Part shown: positions 1 to 9,640 of the stretch, piece by piece
Position numbering within the stretch: the stretch's first letter is position 1
How the letters are laid out: the number at the start of each line of letters is the position of its first letter
Assembly (NCBI RefSeq): GCF_001183865.1
Contig: NZ_CP012020.1
Coordinates: forward strand, 744,001-808,000
Length of the DNA stretch: 64,000 nucleotides
Direction of reading: 5' to 3'
From: Methylophilus sp. TWE2
Lineage (GTDB): Bacteria > Pseudomonadota > Gammaproteobacteria > Burkholderiales > Methylophilaceae
Program-made: the position numbers and the translations under genes
Notes under the pieces: model-generated
Told to the model about the DNA's origin: nothing
Database searches by the model: none
What the model saw: the letters and a program-made list of their open reading frames with translations, nothing else

Positions 1-2
1 TT

Positions 3-509
3 CCGGTCGTTGCCCGGGAGCAGGCTTTGCCATCGGCACAAGTGGCCGCCATGCACCAACATCATCATGCGGAGCATGTGCAGCGCCCGGCGGAGCCACT
101 ATTATGGTTGACGCGCGGCCAGCAAACATCAGTCCTGACGCCGACGGCGTACACCACTGAATGGCTGACAGTCATGGCTGGCAACACCGCGCCTGATATT
201 CAATCAGTCACATGGGTCACGGCTTTTGCCAATGAGTATGGCTTTGTTTTTAAACGTTTGCCCGTGTTAAAAGTACAAACGGCGCAGACTGATCACACAC
301 GCTTCTACCTAGAGCCTGCGACAGGCGTGCTGGCCGCGACGATCAACGACACGGATGGCCTGGAAGGCTTTGTGTTTGCGTATTTGCACAAATGGAGTTT
401 CAAGTCTGTCAGCAAAGATGTGCGTGATGTGCTAGCCATTCTGGCGGCCCTCGCGGTCAGCCTGACCGGGTTGCTTGGGGCTTATTTATTCGCGAAAAAG
501 AGGATATGA
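3..509 (+). CDS. PepSY-type membrane protein, C-terminal part (5' end outside window)
   Basis: The reading frame is open to the left edge, so this is the C-terminal part of a longer protein; the TTG at 27 is only the first possible start inside the window. Visible are a His-rich stretch (HQHHHAEH), a region with the pattern FYLEPATG ... LEGFVFAYLHKWSF that is typical of PepSY domains, and one C-terminal membrane helix (LAILAALAVSLTGLLGAYLF) followed by basic residues. PepSY-associated membrane proteins often sit beside metal or TonB-dependent uptake genes, but no neighbour here shows the substrate. The family call rests on the PepSY-like pattern alone. Confidence 0.55.
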   Translation, partial: PVVAREQALPSAQVAAMHQHHHAEHVQRPAEPLLWLTRGQQTSVLTPTAYTTEWLTVMAGNTAPDIQSVTWVTAFANEYGFVFKRLPVLKVQTAQTDHTRFYLEPATGVLAATINDTDGLEGFVFAYLHKWSFKSVSKDVRDVLAILAALAVSLTGLLGAYLFAKKRI

Positions 510-518
510 CACACAGTG

Positions 519-537
519 ACTGGCCCAAAGGGCCAGT
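519..537. terminator. Hairpin between convergent genes
   Basis: An 8-bp perfect stem (ACTGGCCC / GGGCCAGT) with an AAA loop lies between the converging PepSY gene and the HD-GYP gene. There is no clear T-run on either side, so a terminator role is inferred from position. Confidence 0.4.
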
Positions 538-548
538 GTGCTAGGGGG

Positions 549-1832
549 TTATGAGGCAGCGTAAATCTTGTCCAGGAAGTAACTGGTACGCTGTTTCAAC
601 CGTAACATGCTCTGCAGGGCATTCGGGAGTTGTTCAGGTTTCAGGCATTGAATAATATTGATATCCAATGCTTGCCTGAGGTCGATAATTTCCCCTTCTA
701 CCTCGCGGTCATCACTCAGCATCTGGATAAACGGGCGCAAAGGTTGTTGCGGATTGGTGGAGAGCACCGTGGCCAGTTTCTGGTCAGACAGGCGCACCAC
801 ACTTCCAGGCGGGTAAATACCCAGGCACTTGATAAACCGGCGCAGGATAGACTGGTCAAACTGGTGGCGTTGTTGCGCAAACATGACGCTGAGGGCTTCA
901 TAAGGGGTTTTGGTCAGCGCCGGATTAGAGGGATTGCACAGGTTGTCGTACATGTTGGCAATAATCAGGATGTGCGATAGCGGGTCAATCTGGTCACAAT
1001 GCAGCCCTTTTGGGTAGCCGCTACCATCGGCAAATTCATGATGCTGTGAAATCAGCGTCAGTATCCTTCTTGGCACGGCCACGTCGCGCAGCATATTCAG
1101 GCCAAGCAGGACATGGGTCTGATAAATCGCGGTTTCACGTACACTGAGCGGGTCTTTCTTGAGCAGTATCTTGTCACTGATCTGGCGCTTGCCGATATCA
1201 TGCAAAATCGCTGCCATGCCCAGCACCACTGCGTCGTCGTCCGTGATATCCAGGTTTTTCGCGAGCAACATCGCCACCACCAGGGTGTTCAATTCATGCT
1301 GGAAGTGCTGGTCACCAATACGGTGGCCATTCATGGCGTGAATCGCTACATCGCCTTCTGTCAGTGTGCTGCTGACCAGGTCTTCAACCAGCTTGGATGC
1401 CATGCCATAAGCCTGCTCCGGACGCTCGGTTGATAATTTCTGGATGTTTTTGACTTCACTACTGGTCTTCATGAACTTCTGTTCACTTTCCGCAATCGCT
1501 TGCCTCAGTGCCAGCTGTTTCTTTTGCGATGGGCTTAATTCCGGCGCGTCATCAATGATCTCAAGTTTTGGCGAGCCAGCTTTCCTCAGCGGGAATTCAA
1601 CCACATTCTGGTAAGCAGCATGCCTGAGCGGGGTATTCGAACTGCGTCTTGGGTCATAACGTAGTTGTTTCAGCCCCAGGGATTTAATGGTCTCAATTTG
1701 CGAGTCATCTGTGATCTTGAAATTACTGACCGAAAAAGGGTGATCCATCCAACCCAGGTCGAGGTGGATGTATAGACCAACCTGCAGCTGGTCTATGTCT
1801 ATATAAAAGGTGTCGGAGGCTTGATTAGGCAT
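549..1832 (-). CDS. HD-GYP domain c-di-GMP phosphodiesterase with DUF3391 N-terminus
   Basis: The 427-residue soluble protein starts with a DUF3391-like region (about residues 8-130, including VGLYIHLDLGWMDHPF) followed by an HD-GYP domain. The metal-binding HD pair is seen in AAILHDIGKRQ and the family signature in HHEFADGSGYPKGL. HD-GYP enzymes hydrolyse cyclic di-GMP to pGpG or GMP. Its start overlaps the end of the upstream GGDEF-EAL gene by 8 bp, so the two are surely co-transcribed and probably work on the same c-di-GMP pool. Confidence 0.9.
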   Translation of the reverse strand: MPNQASDTFYIDIDQLQVGLYIHLDLGWMDHPFSVSNFKITDDSQIETIKSLGLKQLRYDPRRSSNTPLRHAAYQNVVEFPLRKAGSPKLEIIDDAPELSPSQKKQLALRQAIAESEQKFMKTSSEVKNIQKLSTERPEQAYGMASKLVEDLVSSTLTEGDVAIHAMNGHRIGDQHFQHELNTLVVAMLLAKNLDITDDDAVVLGMAAILHDIGKRQISDKILLKKDPLSVRETAIYQTHVLLGLNMLRDVAVPRRILTLISQHHEFADGSGYPKGLHCDQIDPLSHILIIANMYDNLCNPSNPALTKTPYEALSVMFAQQRHQFDQSILRRFIKCLGIYPPGSVVRLSDQKLATVLSTNPQQPLRPFIQMLSDDREVEGEIIDLRQALDINIIQCLKPEQLPNALQSMLRLKQRTSYFLDKIYAAS

Positions 1833-4767
1833 GGCGTTTTATTTTTCTTTGATTGTTTAAGACTAATAACTGCAGAAAATCCTCGGCATTGACCGGATAA
1901 GCATAGAGGTAACCTTGCGCTGTCTGGCACCCCAGCTTCTGTAAAAACTTTTCCTGTTCTTCGGTTTCGACACCTTCGGCAACTACGCTGAATCCCAATT
2001 GCGTTGCCATGGCGTAGATAGCACTGGTGATGGCCGCATCATCTTTGTCATCAGGCAAATCTTTGACAAAACTGCGGTCGATCTTGATCTGGTCCAGCGG
2101 CAAACGTTTCAGGTGGGACAGTGAGGAGTAGCCAGTGCCAAAATCATCAATGGCAATGGTCACTCCCAGCAGCTTGAGCTGGTTAAAGGTACTCACCACG
2201 TGCTGGGTATGCTGCATCAGCGTACTTTCAGTGATTTCCAGCTCAATGATAGAAGGATCACATTCACTGTCCATCAAGATGCCATAGACGGTATCCGCAA
2301 ATTTGCTTTTCATGATTTGCACGCCTGACACATTAATGGCGATCTTGCTAAACTCAGGATGCTGTTTATGCCATGTATGGGCCTGGCGCACGGCCTGGGT
2401 CAAGGCCCATTCGCCTATGCTGAGAATCAGGCCGGTTTCTTCGGCCAGCGGGATAAATTTGGCGGGCGAAATCATGCCCTGGGTAGGATGCTGCCAGCGG
2501 ATCAAGGCTTCAGCACCGATAATCATGCCGGTCTTCAAGTCAATCTGTGCCTGGTAGAACATTTTGAGCTGATTTTTCGTCAGTGCCTGGCGTAACTCGG
2601 TTTCCAGCTGGAAGTGTTCAACCGCATCGCGACTCAAGGAGGCGTCGTAAAACGACACATGGTTTTTACCATTATTCTTGACATGGTACATGGCCAGGTC
2701 AGCTGCTTTGATCAGGCTTTCTACATCCTGGCCGTCCTGCGGATACATGGAAATGCCGATACTGGCGCCGACAAAAATCTCATGATGGTCTATCAAGAAC
2801 TCGCGCCTGAGGGCATCAAGGATGTCATGGGCTTTTTGGGCTGCATCAGATTTGCCGTGCAGGTTTTCCAGCAAGATAATAAATTCGTCTCCACCGAGCC
2901 GGCCAACAATGTCCGATTCACGCAGCGAGGCGCGCAAACGCTCGGTCACACCCAGCAGGAGCTGGTCGCCAGAATAATGCCCCAGGCTGTCATTGATATT
3001 TTTAAAGCGGTCCAGGTCGATGAACAACACGGCGGCTTGTTGTGCATTGCGGTTGGCACGCTGTATCGCATGCGTAAACAAATGATTAATCAGTCGGCGG
3101 TTGGGTAACCCGGTCAATGGATCATGGTTCACCAGTGAGTTCAACTGCTTTTGTGATCGCTTCATTTCACTGATATCTGCAAACACGCCCACGTAATTGG
3201 TAATCACATTGGCATGGTTGCGTACTGCAGTAATGGTCATCCACTCGGTATAGCTGTCGCCATTTTTGCGGATGTTCTCAATTTCGCCTGACCATTTGCC
3301 ATCGCGCTTTAATGCGCCAAATAAACCGCGTGGACGCTGCCTGAAAATTTGTGGTTTAGTCCCCAGCACTTCAGACTCTTCGAAGCCAGTGATCAGCGTG
3401 TAACCTTGGTTGATCCCAACCAGCTCGCCCGCCGGATTGACGATCATAATGCCTTCTGTGGTGCTGTCGAAAGCGATCTTGGCCAGCTTGAGGTGCTTGC
3501 CGGTACGCTCACGGTCAATCGCAACACTCAGTGTACGGCCAATGGCCATCAGTGAGCCCAGTTCTTGTGAGCTGGTATTGTCGGCATCGAAACAGCGCTC
3601 GATGACCACGGAGCCCCACCACTCATCGTCTATCATGAGCGGCACAATCACCAGGTTGACGGTGTCGTGTGATTTGAGCAAGGCCCGCTCTGTTTCGGGT
3701 AGCATGAGTGCATCACACATCACAGGTTGCCCTTTCGAGAGCAGGGCATACCAGCGTTGCAGTTCCGGCGACAGGAAAGAAATCTTTTCCCAATGCTGGT
3801 ACGTGTGATGGAAGCCGTTGATCGCCCAGTGGAACAGTGCTTTTGAGCGGATTTCAGTTTTTTTGCGCGTAGTAATGGTTTCGTGTTGTAACAATACCGC
3901 GCGGCTGAAGCGGAAAGACAGGCAGCATTGCTGCAGCACATTTTCTGCCACGCTTTGCCAGCGTTCTGCCGAGTGCAACATCCAGTCGCACGAAATCAGG
4001 GTGTCCAAGACTGCACTACGGTTTTGTAACTGGGTTTCAATGAACTTCTGTTCACTGACATCGCGTGCCACAGTAATCAGGTGGCTGGGTTGATCTTTCT
4101 GGTCGTGATAGGCAACCTTGTTCACTTCCAGGGTTTTGTATCCACCTTGCGGCAAATGTACCAGCTCCTCGTTGTGGTAAGCCTGTCTGGACTGCCAGAC
4201 TTGCTGGTCAGACTTTTCGTGGTGTTCAAAACTGTTACGGAAGACCGGGTGTAAAGTGTCTGCAATTTGCAGATTATTGAGAAACTCAAAATCAAAACTA
4301 TCCATCTGGAAAGTGTTGAGCATCTGCTGGTTGGCCATCATCCAGCGGTTTTCATGGTCCTTGATGCAAATGAGGTCCGGACTCATCTCAATCAAAGAGC
4401 GCACGATGGATTGCATGTGCACCAGCTGGTCAGCGAGGGTATGCTCTTTTTCCTCAAGCATGAGGCCGATGGCACGACGGTCCGATGGCGGATAAAACAG
4501 GCGGCATTTGAAATCTCGCTTTAAACCATGAATCACGAGTGTGATACTGAGTTCAGTGCGGCCTTCGCGCATAGCTTGAACCAACAGCTGGCAAGTTTCT
4601 TTCGGTAGCACCCCATTACTCTCTCCCAATAGCGCCTGGGCAGCGGTGCTGGCCGCAATGCAGTGTGCCCGGCGATTAAGCGCCAGCATAGGCATCTCAG
4701 GCATGGTTGCGGCCAGGGGCTGCAACCATGCTGTGCTATGATGATCAAAAGCGGTTGGTAATGACAT
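1825..4767 (-). CDS. PAS-GAF-PAS-GGDEF-EAL signalling protein
   Basis: This 980-residue protein has no membrane segment. Domains in order: PAS (about 125-245, RSLIEMSPDLICIKD), GAF-like (about 255-420), PAS (about 430-540, AFDSTTEGIMIVNPAGELVGINQGY), GGDEF (about 545-705) and EAL (about 720-970). The diguanylate cyclase motif is intact (RLGGDEFIIL), as are the EAL metal and active-site motifs (GAEALIRWQHP, IDDFGTGYSSLSHL, AEGVETEEQ). Both activities are therefore possible. It is translationally coupled to the downstream HD-GYP gene (8-bp overlap), giving one operon with one possible synthase and two possible hydrolases of c-di-GMP. Confidence 0.92.
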   Translation of the reverse strand: MSLPTAFDHHSTAWLQPLAATMPEMPMLALNRRAHCIAASTAAQALLGESNGVLPKETCQLLVQAMREGRTELSITLVIHGLKRDFKCRLFYPPSDRRAIGLMLEEKEHTLADQLVHMQSIVRSLIEMSPDLICIKDHENRWMMANQQMLNTFQMDSFDFEFLNNLQIADTLHPVFRNSFEHHEKSDQQVWQSRQAYHNEELVHLPQGGYKTLEVNKVAYHDQKDQPSHLITVARDVSEQKFIETQLQNRSAVLDTLISCDWMLHSAERWQSVAENVLQQCCLSFRFSRAVLLQHETITTRKKTEIRSKALFHWAINGFHHTYQHWEKISFLSPELQRWYALLSKGQPVMCDALMLPETERALLKSHDTVNLVIVPLMIDDEWWGSVVIERCFDADNTSSQELGSLMAIGRTLSVAIDRERTGKHLKLAKIAFDSTTEGIMIVNPAGELVGINQGYTLITGFEESEVLGTKPQIFRQRPRGLFGALKRDGKWSGEIENIRKNGDSYTEWMTITAVRNHANVITNYVGVFADISEMKRSQKQLNSLVNHDPLTGLPNRRLINHLFTHAIQRANRNAQQAAVLFIDLDRFKNINDSLGHYSGDQLLLGVTERLRASLRESDIVGRLGGDEFIILLENLHGKSDAAQKAHDILDALRREFLIDHHEIFVGASIGISMYPQDGQDVESLIKAADLAMYHVKNNGKNHVSFYDASLSRDAVEHFQLETELRQALTKNQLKMFYQAQIDLKTGMIIGAEALIRWQHPTQGMISPAKFIPLAEETGLILSIGEWALTQAVRQAHTWHKQHPEFSKIAINVSGVQIMKSKFADTVYGILMDSECDPSIIELEITESTLMQHTQHVVSTFNQLKLLGVTIAIDDFGTGYSSLSHLKRLPLDQIKIDRSFVKDLPDDKDDAAITSAIYAMATQLGFSVVAEGVETEEQEKFLQKLGCQTAQGYLYAYPVNAEDFLQLLVLNNQRKIKRHA

Positions 4768-4832
4768 AATTAAAATCTGCTTTGCTGCAATGTGAGTGTT
4801 GGCACAGTTAAGTGGGTTAACGGCGCAATGGG

Positions 4833-4847
4833 CGCTAAACTTTAGCG
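4833..4847. promoter_or_regulatory. 15-bp palindrome between divergent genes
   Basis: CGCTAAA-C-TTTAGCG is a perfect inverted repeat with a one-base centre in the 90-bp gap between the divergent GGDEF-EAL gene and the secreted propeller gene. It ends 10 bp before the GTG start of the latter. It could be an operator or a small hairpin near the ribosome-binding region; no regulator is identified. Confidence 0.35.
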
Positions 4848-4857
4848 AGTTTCACTT

Positions 4858-6096
4858 GTGTTAATGAACGTCAATCTTATCGGTAACGGTAGCCTGCACA
4901 GGCTGCGTTTAAACGTGTTTTTGAGCCTGTTTCTGCTGGTGACAGCGTGGCTGGATTGTGCACACGCCCATGAAGGGCATCATGGTCATGCTGAAGCGCA
5001 GCCCACAGCGTTGTCGGTCAGCGTGGCCTCTGATGCTGCAGGCCGGATCTGGCTGGCACAAAGCAGGCAAGGGCAGGTTTGGGTGGCATCGCTGGATGCC
5101 AATGGTAAGTTGCTAGGCCGAGAGATAGTGGTTAATCCAGTGGCAATGAAAGTGGCCGCGGATGGCGAAGCCCGGCCTAAAATCGCGGTCGCGCCCAACG
5201 GCAATCTGTATGTTACCTGGACCGAATCCCTGAAAAAACCCTATGCGGGATATATCTGGTTTGCGCGCTCAGTCGATGGTGGTAAAAGCTTTGAGGCGCC
5301 ATATATCGTGCATCAGAATCGCGACGAGATCACCCATCGTTTTGACAGCTTGCAGGTTGCGGCGAATGGCACCATTACCGTGGCCTGGATTGATAAGCGG
5401 GATTTGCTGATAGCCAAGGCGGCAGGTAAACCTTATGACGGTGCAGCGATTTACTACGCGGTTTCAACGGATCACGGCAAAACTTTTGCGCCGGAACAAA
5501 AGTTGGCGGATAGCAGTTGCGAATGTTGCCGGATTGCCATGACCAGCAAGCCGGATGGGACGGTAGCGGTGCTCTGGCGACATGTGTTTGAAGGGAGTGA
5601 GCGAGATCACGCCATGGCTGAAATTGGCGCATCGGGCAAGCCGGTGCTGGTGCGTGCCAGTTATGGCCACTGGAAAGTGGATGGCTGTCCGCACCATGGT
5701 GCGGCGATTGCCGTTGGTGAGGGCTTTGGCTATCACCTCGCTTATTTTGATGGCGCAGGAGATAAGCCGGGATTGCGTATCGCCCGCATGGATGACCATG
5801 CCTGGGTAACCTCACCGCCACGGCGCATCGGCGACGCTAAAAGAAATGCCGGTCATCCGGCCTTGTTGAGTATCGGCGATAAAGTCTGGCTGGCTTGGCT
5901 AGAACATGACGCCGGAGGGTACGAAGTCTGGGCTATGGCCTCACTGGATGGCGGCCGTACCTGGGGCTCCGCGACCGTTTTGTTGCACAGTGCTACCAAG
6001 CTTGACTATCCGCAATGGTTAAATCTGCAAGGCAAAGTGATACTGGCAGTGAGCACTGTGGATAAAGGGTTGCAACTCATTTCCTTTACCCAGTAG
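4858..6096 (+). CDS. Secreted sialidase-fold (BNR/Asp-box) beta-propeller with His-rich N-terminus
   Basis: A 412-residue exported protein. After a signal peptide (hydrophobic LFLLVTAWLDCAHA) comes a metal-binding-looking segment HEGHHGHAEA. Three Asp-box motifs typical of the BNR/sialidase fold are visible: SVDGGKSF, STDHGKTF and SLDGGRTW. Two Cys/His clusters (CECCRIAM and CPHHGAA) are unusual for a glycosidase and suggest metal or redox chemistry. The start is GTG at 4858, with an in-frame ATG six bases later equally possible. True sialidase activity is doubtful, because an Arg triad cannot be assigned and the metal-type clusters dominate. The gene stands alone, divergent from the c-di-GMP operon. 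Confidence 0.7.
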   Translation: MLMNVNLIGNGSLHRLRLNVFLSLFLLVTAWLDCAHAHEGHHGHAEAQPTALSVSVASDAAGRIWLAQSRQGQVWVASLDANGKLLGREIVVNPVAMKVAADGEARPKIAVAPNGNLYVTWTESLKKPYAGYIWFARSVDGGKSFEAPYIVHQNRDEITHRFDSLQVAANGTITVAWIDKRDLLIAKAAGKPYDGAAIYYAVSTDHGKTFAPEQKLADSSCECCRIAMTSKPDGTVAVLWRHVFEGSERDHAMAEIGASGKPVLVRASYGHWKVDGCPHHGAAIAVGEGFGYHLAYFDGAGDKPGLRIARMDDHAWVTSPPRRIGDAKRNAGHPALLSIGDKVWLAWLEHDAGGYEVWAMASLDGGRTWGSATVLLHSATKLDYPQWLNLQGKVILAVSTVDKGLQLISFTQ

Positions 6097-6104
6097 CAAT
6101 GCAA

Positions 6105-6303
6105 AGGATACACGGAATAAGTGGCTACGCGGCCAAATTGCTGCGTTGCGCGGTTTTTTGGTTTCGGCATAACCTAAAGGTTAGCCTACACCGCAACACT
6201 TCGTTAGTTGTCGCAACCTCGCTGTACACCTCGTACTATCTCGGTTCCTGCGTTCCGTGCGCCTTGCACTTTATCTCGCTCACTCACTTATTCCGTGTAT
6301 CCT
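6105..6303. repeat. 199-bp MITE-like palindromic element A
   Basis: The ends are perfect 19-bp inverted repeats (6105-6123 and 6285-6303, beginning AGGATACACGG). The interior holds a core, best read on the minus strand, with ACGCAG, then a GTAC-GAGGT-GTAC hairpin and GCGAGG (about 6217-6255). The same core organisation is found at 17713-17841 and 54643-54784. A 68-codon open frame across it looks accidental. No flanking direct repeat was identified with confidence. Confidence 0.75.
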
Positions 6304-6331
6304 AAAATCTTACAAATTTGATCTATATCTA

Positions 6332-6358
6332 TTGAAAACGCTAAAACCCGCCGCATTA
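6332..6358 (+). promoter_or_regulatory. Sigma-32 type heat-shock promoter of clpB
   Basis: TTGAAA (6332-6337) and CCGCATTA (6351-6358) are separated by 13 bp. This fits the sigma-32 pattern CTTGAAA-N(11-16)-CCCCATNT well and lies 56 bp before the favoured clpB start. Confidence 0.65.
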
Positions 6359-6413
6359 TAGGGTTATCCAGCCGCAAGGGTGCGGCATGACTTTAATAGT
6401 GAAAGGGTTTGCA

Positions 6414-8996
6414 ATGCGTTTTGATAAACTCACAACCAAATTCCAGCAGGCACTGGCCGATGCCCAGAGCATGGCCGTGGGTGCCGATCATCCCACCATA
6501 GAAGCACCACATTTGTTACTGGCCATGCTAAACCAGGACGACAGCAGTGTTGCTGCGCTTTTGTCACGTGCGGGTGCGCAGGTAAGTGCGCTTAAAAGCA
6601 GTCTGCAACAGGCCATTGATGATTTGCCCAAGGTCAGTGAAAACAGTGGAGATGTCAGCATTTCGCGCGATCTCAATAACCTGCTGAACGTCACTGACAA
6701 ACTCGCGCAAAAGAGTGGCGATAGCTACATCGCCAGCGAAATGTTTTTGCTGGCATTGGCTGATGACAAAGGCCATACCGGCAAACTGCTCAAGCAACAT
6801 GGCGCCAACAAATCAGCGCTGGAGCAGGCCATCAAGGCTGTGCGTGGCAATGAGTCCGTCAATAGCCAAGAGGCCGAAGGTCAGCGTGAAGCATTGAAAA
6901 AATACACGCTGGACCTGACCGAGCGTGCGCGTGCAGGCAAGTTGGATCCGGTCATTGGCCGCGACGATGAAATCCGCCGCGCTATCCAGGTCTTACAGCG
7001 TCGTACCAAGAACAATCCGGTATTGATTGGTGAGCCTGGCGTGGGTAAAACTGCGATTGTTGAGGGCCTCGCGCAGCGCATCGTCAATGGAGAAGTGCCT
7101 GATTCACTTAAGAACAAAAAAGTATTGAGCCTGGATATGGCCGCCTTGCTGGCTGGTGCCAAATACCGTGGTGAATTTGAAGAGCGCTTGAAAGCGGTGC
7201 TCAAAGAGTTGGCACAAGATGAAGGCCAGACCATCGTCTTTATTGACGAAATTCATACCATGGTGGGGGCGGGCAAGTCTGAGGGGGCGATGGACGCGGG
7301 CAATATGCTCAAACCGGCCTTGGCGCGCGGTGAGCTTCACTGTGTAGGTGCGACCACGCTGGATGAATACCGTAAATACATCGAAAAAGATGCAGCCCTG
7401 GAGCGCCGTTTCCAGAAAGTGCTGGTGGATGAACCTAGCGTCGAGGCGACCATTGCCATCCTGCGCGGTTTGCAGGAAAAGTACGAATTACACCATGGTG
7501 TGGAAATTACCGACCCGGCGATTGTTGCGGCGGCTGAATTGTCCAACCGCTACATCACAGACCGCTTTTTGCCGGATAAAGCCATCGACCTGATCGACGA
7601 GGCAGCCTCACGCATCAAGATGGAAATTGACTCGAAACCGGAAGTGATGGACAAGCTGGACCGACGCCTGATTCAGCTCAAGATCGAACGGGAAGCCGTA
7701 CGCCGCGAAAAAGACGAAGCCAGCCAGAAACGATTTAGTCTGATTGAAGATGAAATCAGTAAGCTGGAAAAAGAGTATGCCGACCTCGAGGAAATCTGGA
7801 AAGCGGAGAAGGCTGCCGTGCAAGGCTCGGCAGGCGTAAAAGAGGCGATTGAAAAGGTCAAGCTGGAGATGGAAGCGGCCAAGCGTAAAGGCGATTGGCA
7901 ACAGGTGTCTGAATTGCAGTATGGCAAATTGCCGCAACTCGAAGCCCAGTTGAAGCATGCCTCTACAGCGGAAGCCAGTGGTGCGGTTAAACATAAAATG
8001 CTGCGCACCGAGGTGGGTGCCGACGAGATTGCCGAAGTGGTGAGCCGTGCCACCGGAATTCCTGTCAGCAAAATGATGACCGGTGAGCGGGAAAAACTGC
8101 TGAATATGGAAAGCCGTTTACATGAGCGCGTCGTGGGGCAGGATGAGGCCGTACGTTTGGTGTCAGATGCCATCCGCCGCTCGCGTAGTGGCCTCAGCGA
8201 TCCTAACCGCCCGTATGGCAGCTTCCTGTTCCTGGGCCCAACCGGTGTAGGTAAAACCGAGTTGTGTAAAGCACTAGCCAGCTTCCTGTTTGATAGCGAA
8301 GAGCACCTGGTGCGCATCGATATGAGCGAGTTCATGGAGAAGCACTCCGTCTCGCGCCTGATTGGCGCGCCTCCTGGCTATGTTGGCTATGAAGAAGGTG
8401 GCACCCTGACCGAGGCCGTGCGCCGCAAACCTTATTCGGTGGTATTGCTGGACGAGGTGGAGAAAGCGCATCCAGATGTGTTTAACGTGTTGCTGCAAGT
8501 GCTGGATGATGGCCGTTTAACGGATGGTCAGGGGCGTACGGTAGACTTTAAAAATACCGTGATTATCATGACCTCGAACCTGGGTAGCCAGATGATACAA
8601 AGCATGGCAGACCAGGATTACCAGGTAGTGAAACTGGCCGTGATGGGTGAGGTAAAAACGCACTTCAGGCCGGAATTCATTAACCGGATTGATGAAGTGG
8701 TGGTGTTCCATTCACTGGGTGAAGCGCATGTGAAATCGATTGCCAATATCCAGTTGCAGTTGCTGGCCAAACGTCTGTCAGCCATGGATATGCAGTTGGA
8801 CATCTGTGATGCGGCACTGGCCGAGATTGCCAATGCCGGGTTTGATCCGGTGTATGGCGCGCGTCCTCTCAAACGTGCCATCCAGAGCGAGATTGAGAAT
8901 CCGCTGGCAAGGGAAATCCTGGCTGGGCAATTCGCAGCCAAAGACACGATCCGTGTTGATTTCCAGGCCGGAAAGATGCAGTTCCGCAAAGGCTGA
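6414..8996 (+). CDS. clpB: ClpB disaggregase chaperone
   Basis: ClpB is the cytoplasmic AAA+ hexamer that, with DnaK, pulls proteins out of aggregates. The 860-residue protein has the N-terminal repeat domain (1-145), first nucleotide-binding domain with Walker A GEPGVGKT at about 206, the coiled-coil middle domain (about 400-525) and second nucleotide-binding domain with GPTGVGKT at about 608. This is the full usual length. The start ATG at 6414 gives the family-typical [14 protein letters not shown] and has a GAAAGGG ribosome site; an upstream in-frame ATG at 6387 would add nine atypical residues. The gene is monocistronic, with a sigma-32 promoter before it and a strong hairpin after it. 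Confidence 0.97.
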   Translation: MRFDKLTTKFQQALADAQSMAVGADHPTIEAPHLLLAMLNQDDSSVAALLSRAGAQVSALKSSLQQAIDDLPKVSENSGDVSISRDLNNLLNVTDKLAQKSGDSYIASEMFLLALADDKGHTGKLLKQHGANKSALEQAIKAVRGNESVNSQEAEGQREALKKYTLDLTERARAGKLDPVIGRDDEIRRAIQVLQRRTKNNPVLIGEPGVGKTAIVEGLAQRIVNGEVPDSLKNKKVLSLDMAALLAGAKYRGEFEERLKAVLKELAQDEGQTIVFIDEIHTMVGAGKSEGAMDAGNMLKPALARGELHCVGATTLDEYRKYIEKDAALERRFQKVLVDEPSVEATIAILRGLQEKYELHHGVEITDPAIVAAAELSNRYITDRFLPDKAIDLIDEAASRIKMEIDSKPEVMDKLDRRLIQLKIEREAVRREKDEASQKRFSLIEDEISKLEKEYADLEEIWKAEKAAVQGSAGVKEAIEKVKLEMEAAKRKGDWQQVSELQYGKLPQLEAQLKHASTAEASGAVKHKMLRTEVGADEIAEVVSRATGIPVSKMMTGEREKLLNMESRLHERVVGQDEAVRLVSDAIRRSRSGLSDPNRPYGSFLFLGPTGVGKTELCKALASFLFDSEEHLVRIDMSEFMEKHSVSRLIGAPPGYVGYEEGGTLTEAVRRKPYSVVLLDEVEKAHPDVFNVLLQVLDDGRLTDGQGRTVDFKNTVIIMTSNLGSQMIQSMADQDYQVVKLAVMGEVKTHFRPEFINRIDEVVVFHSLGEAHVKSIANIQLQLLAKRLSAMDMQLDICDAALAEIANAGFDPVYGARPLKRAIQSEIENPLAREILAGQFAAKDTIRVDFQAGKMQFRKG

Positions 8997-9025
8997 CAAA
9001 GGCGGCGACTGAACCTTGAACCATC

Positions 9026-9060
9026 GCAAAGGGTCATACCCGTATGACCCTTTGCTTTAT
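9026..9060 (+). terminator. Rho-independent terminator after clpB
   Basis: A perfect 13-bp stem (GCAAAGGGTCATA / TATGACCCTTTGC) with a four-base loop is followed by TTTAT. It lies 29 bp after the clpB stop codon. Confidence 0.8.
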
Positions 9061-9078
9061 CGGGTAGAATGGATCCTT

Positions 9079-9588
9079 ATGCACTCTTCAAATTACGTTG
9101 CTTTAATAGTTGTGTTGGCTTTGTTGGCTGGCTGTGCCACCCAGCCGCCACAACCTGTGCAAATTGAACGCATCTCCCCTGAGCAACTTGCTGCGTTGGT
9201 GCCACCACCGCAGTCAACCTTGACGCTGGAAGAAATTGTCACCATGAGCAAGCAGGGTAAAACGGATGCCGAGATTATAGAAGCGATCAAGCAGTCACAA
9301 TCCCGCTATGTGTTGACGCCTTCCCAAGTTTTGTCATGGCATCAAAAGGGTATTTCCAAGGGCGTGCTGGATTATATGCAGCAGGCCAACGCGCTGGCCG
9401 AGCAAAATGCCATTGCCGATGAAATCAACAAACGCGAAAAAGCACGCGTTGAAACTGAAACCAAGCTCAAGCGTGAACGGGATGCCGCCAGGTTGCGTAG
9501 TATGGATCCGTGGTTTTATGGCCCCGGCTTTTATGGCGGCCCATGGGGATACCGGCCTTATTGGGGTGGTGGCTGGCGCTACTGGTAA
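9079..9588 (+). CDS. Small outer-membrane-type lipoprotein with Gly/Tyr/Trp-rich tail
   Basis: The 169-residue protein has a lipoprotein signal peptide ending in the lipobox LLAGC, a region around TLEEIVTMSKQGKTDAEIIEAIKQS that resembles a short helical repeat, a charged stretch (NKREKARVETETKLKRERDAA) and a C-terminus rich in Gly, Tyr and Trp (GFYGGPWGYRPYWGGG). The start at 9079 is chosen because it puts the signal peptide at the N-terminus; the longer frame from 9016 would run through the clpB terminator hairpin. Function unknown; probably an envelope lipoprotein. Confidence 0.75.
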   Translation: MHSSNYVALIVVLALLAGCATQPPQPVQIERISPEQLAALVPPPQSTLTLEEIVTMSKQGKTDAEIIEAIKQSQSRYVLTPSQVLSWHQKGISKGVLDYMQQANALAEQNAIADEINKREKARVETETKLKRERDAARLRSMDPWFYGPGFYGGPWGYRPYWGGGWRYW

Positions 9589-9640
9589 TCCAGGCTAGCG
9601 GTTCACGCGATAAGTCGGTTTTTTGGGTTGAGAATCTTGC

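Noticed and set aside
6099..6305. 68-codon open frame on the plus strand
   Set aside because: It lies wholly within the palindromic element A, has no ribosome site and its composition reflects the repeat.
7673..8335. 220-codon open frame on the minus strand
   Set aside because: It is antisense to the strongly conserved clpB coding region; Ser/Arg-rich shadow sequence.
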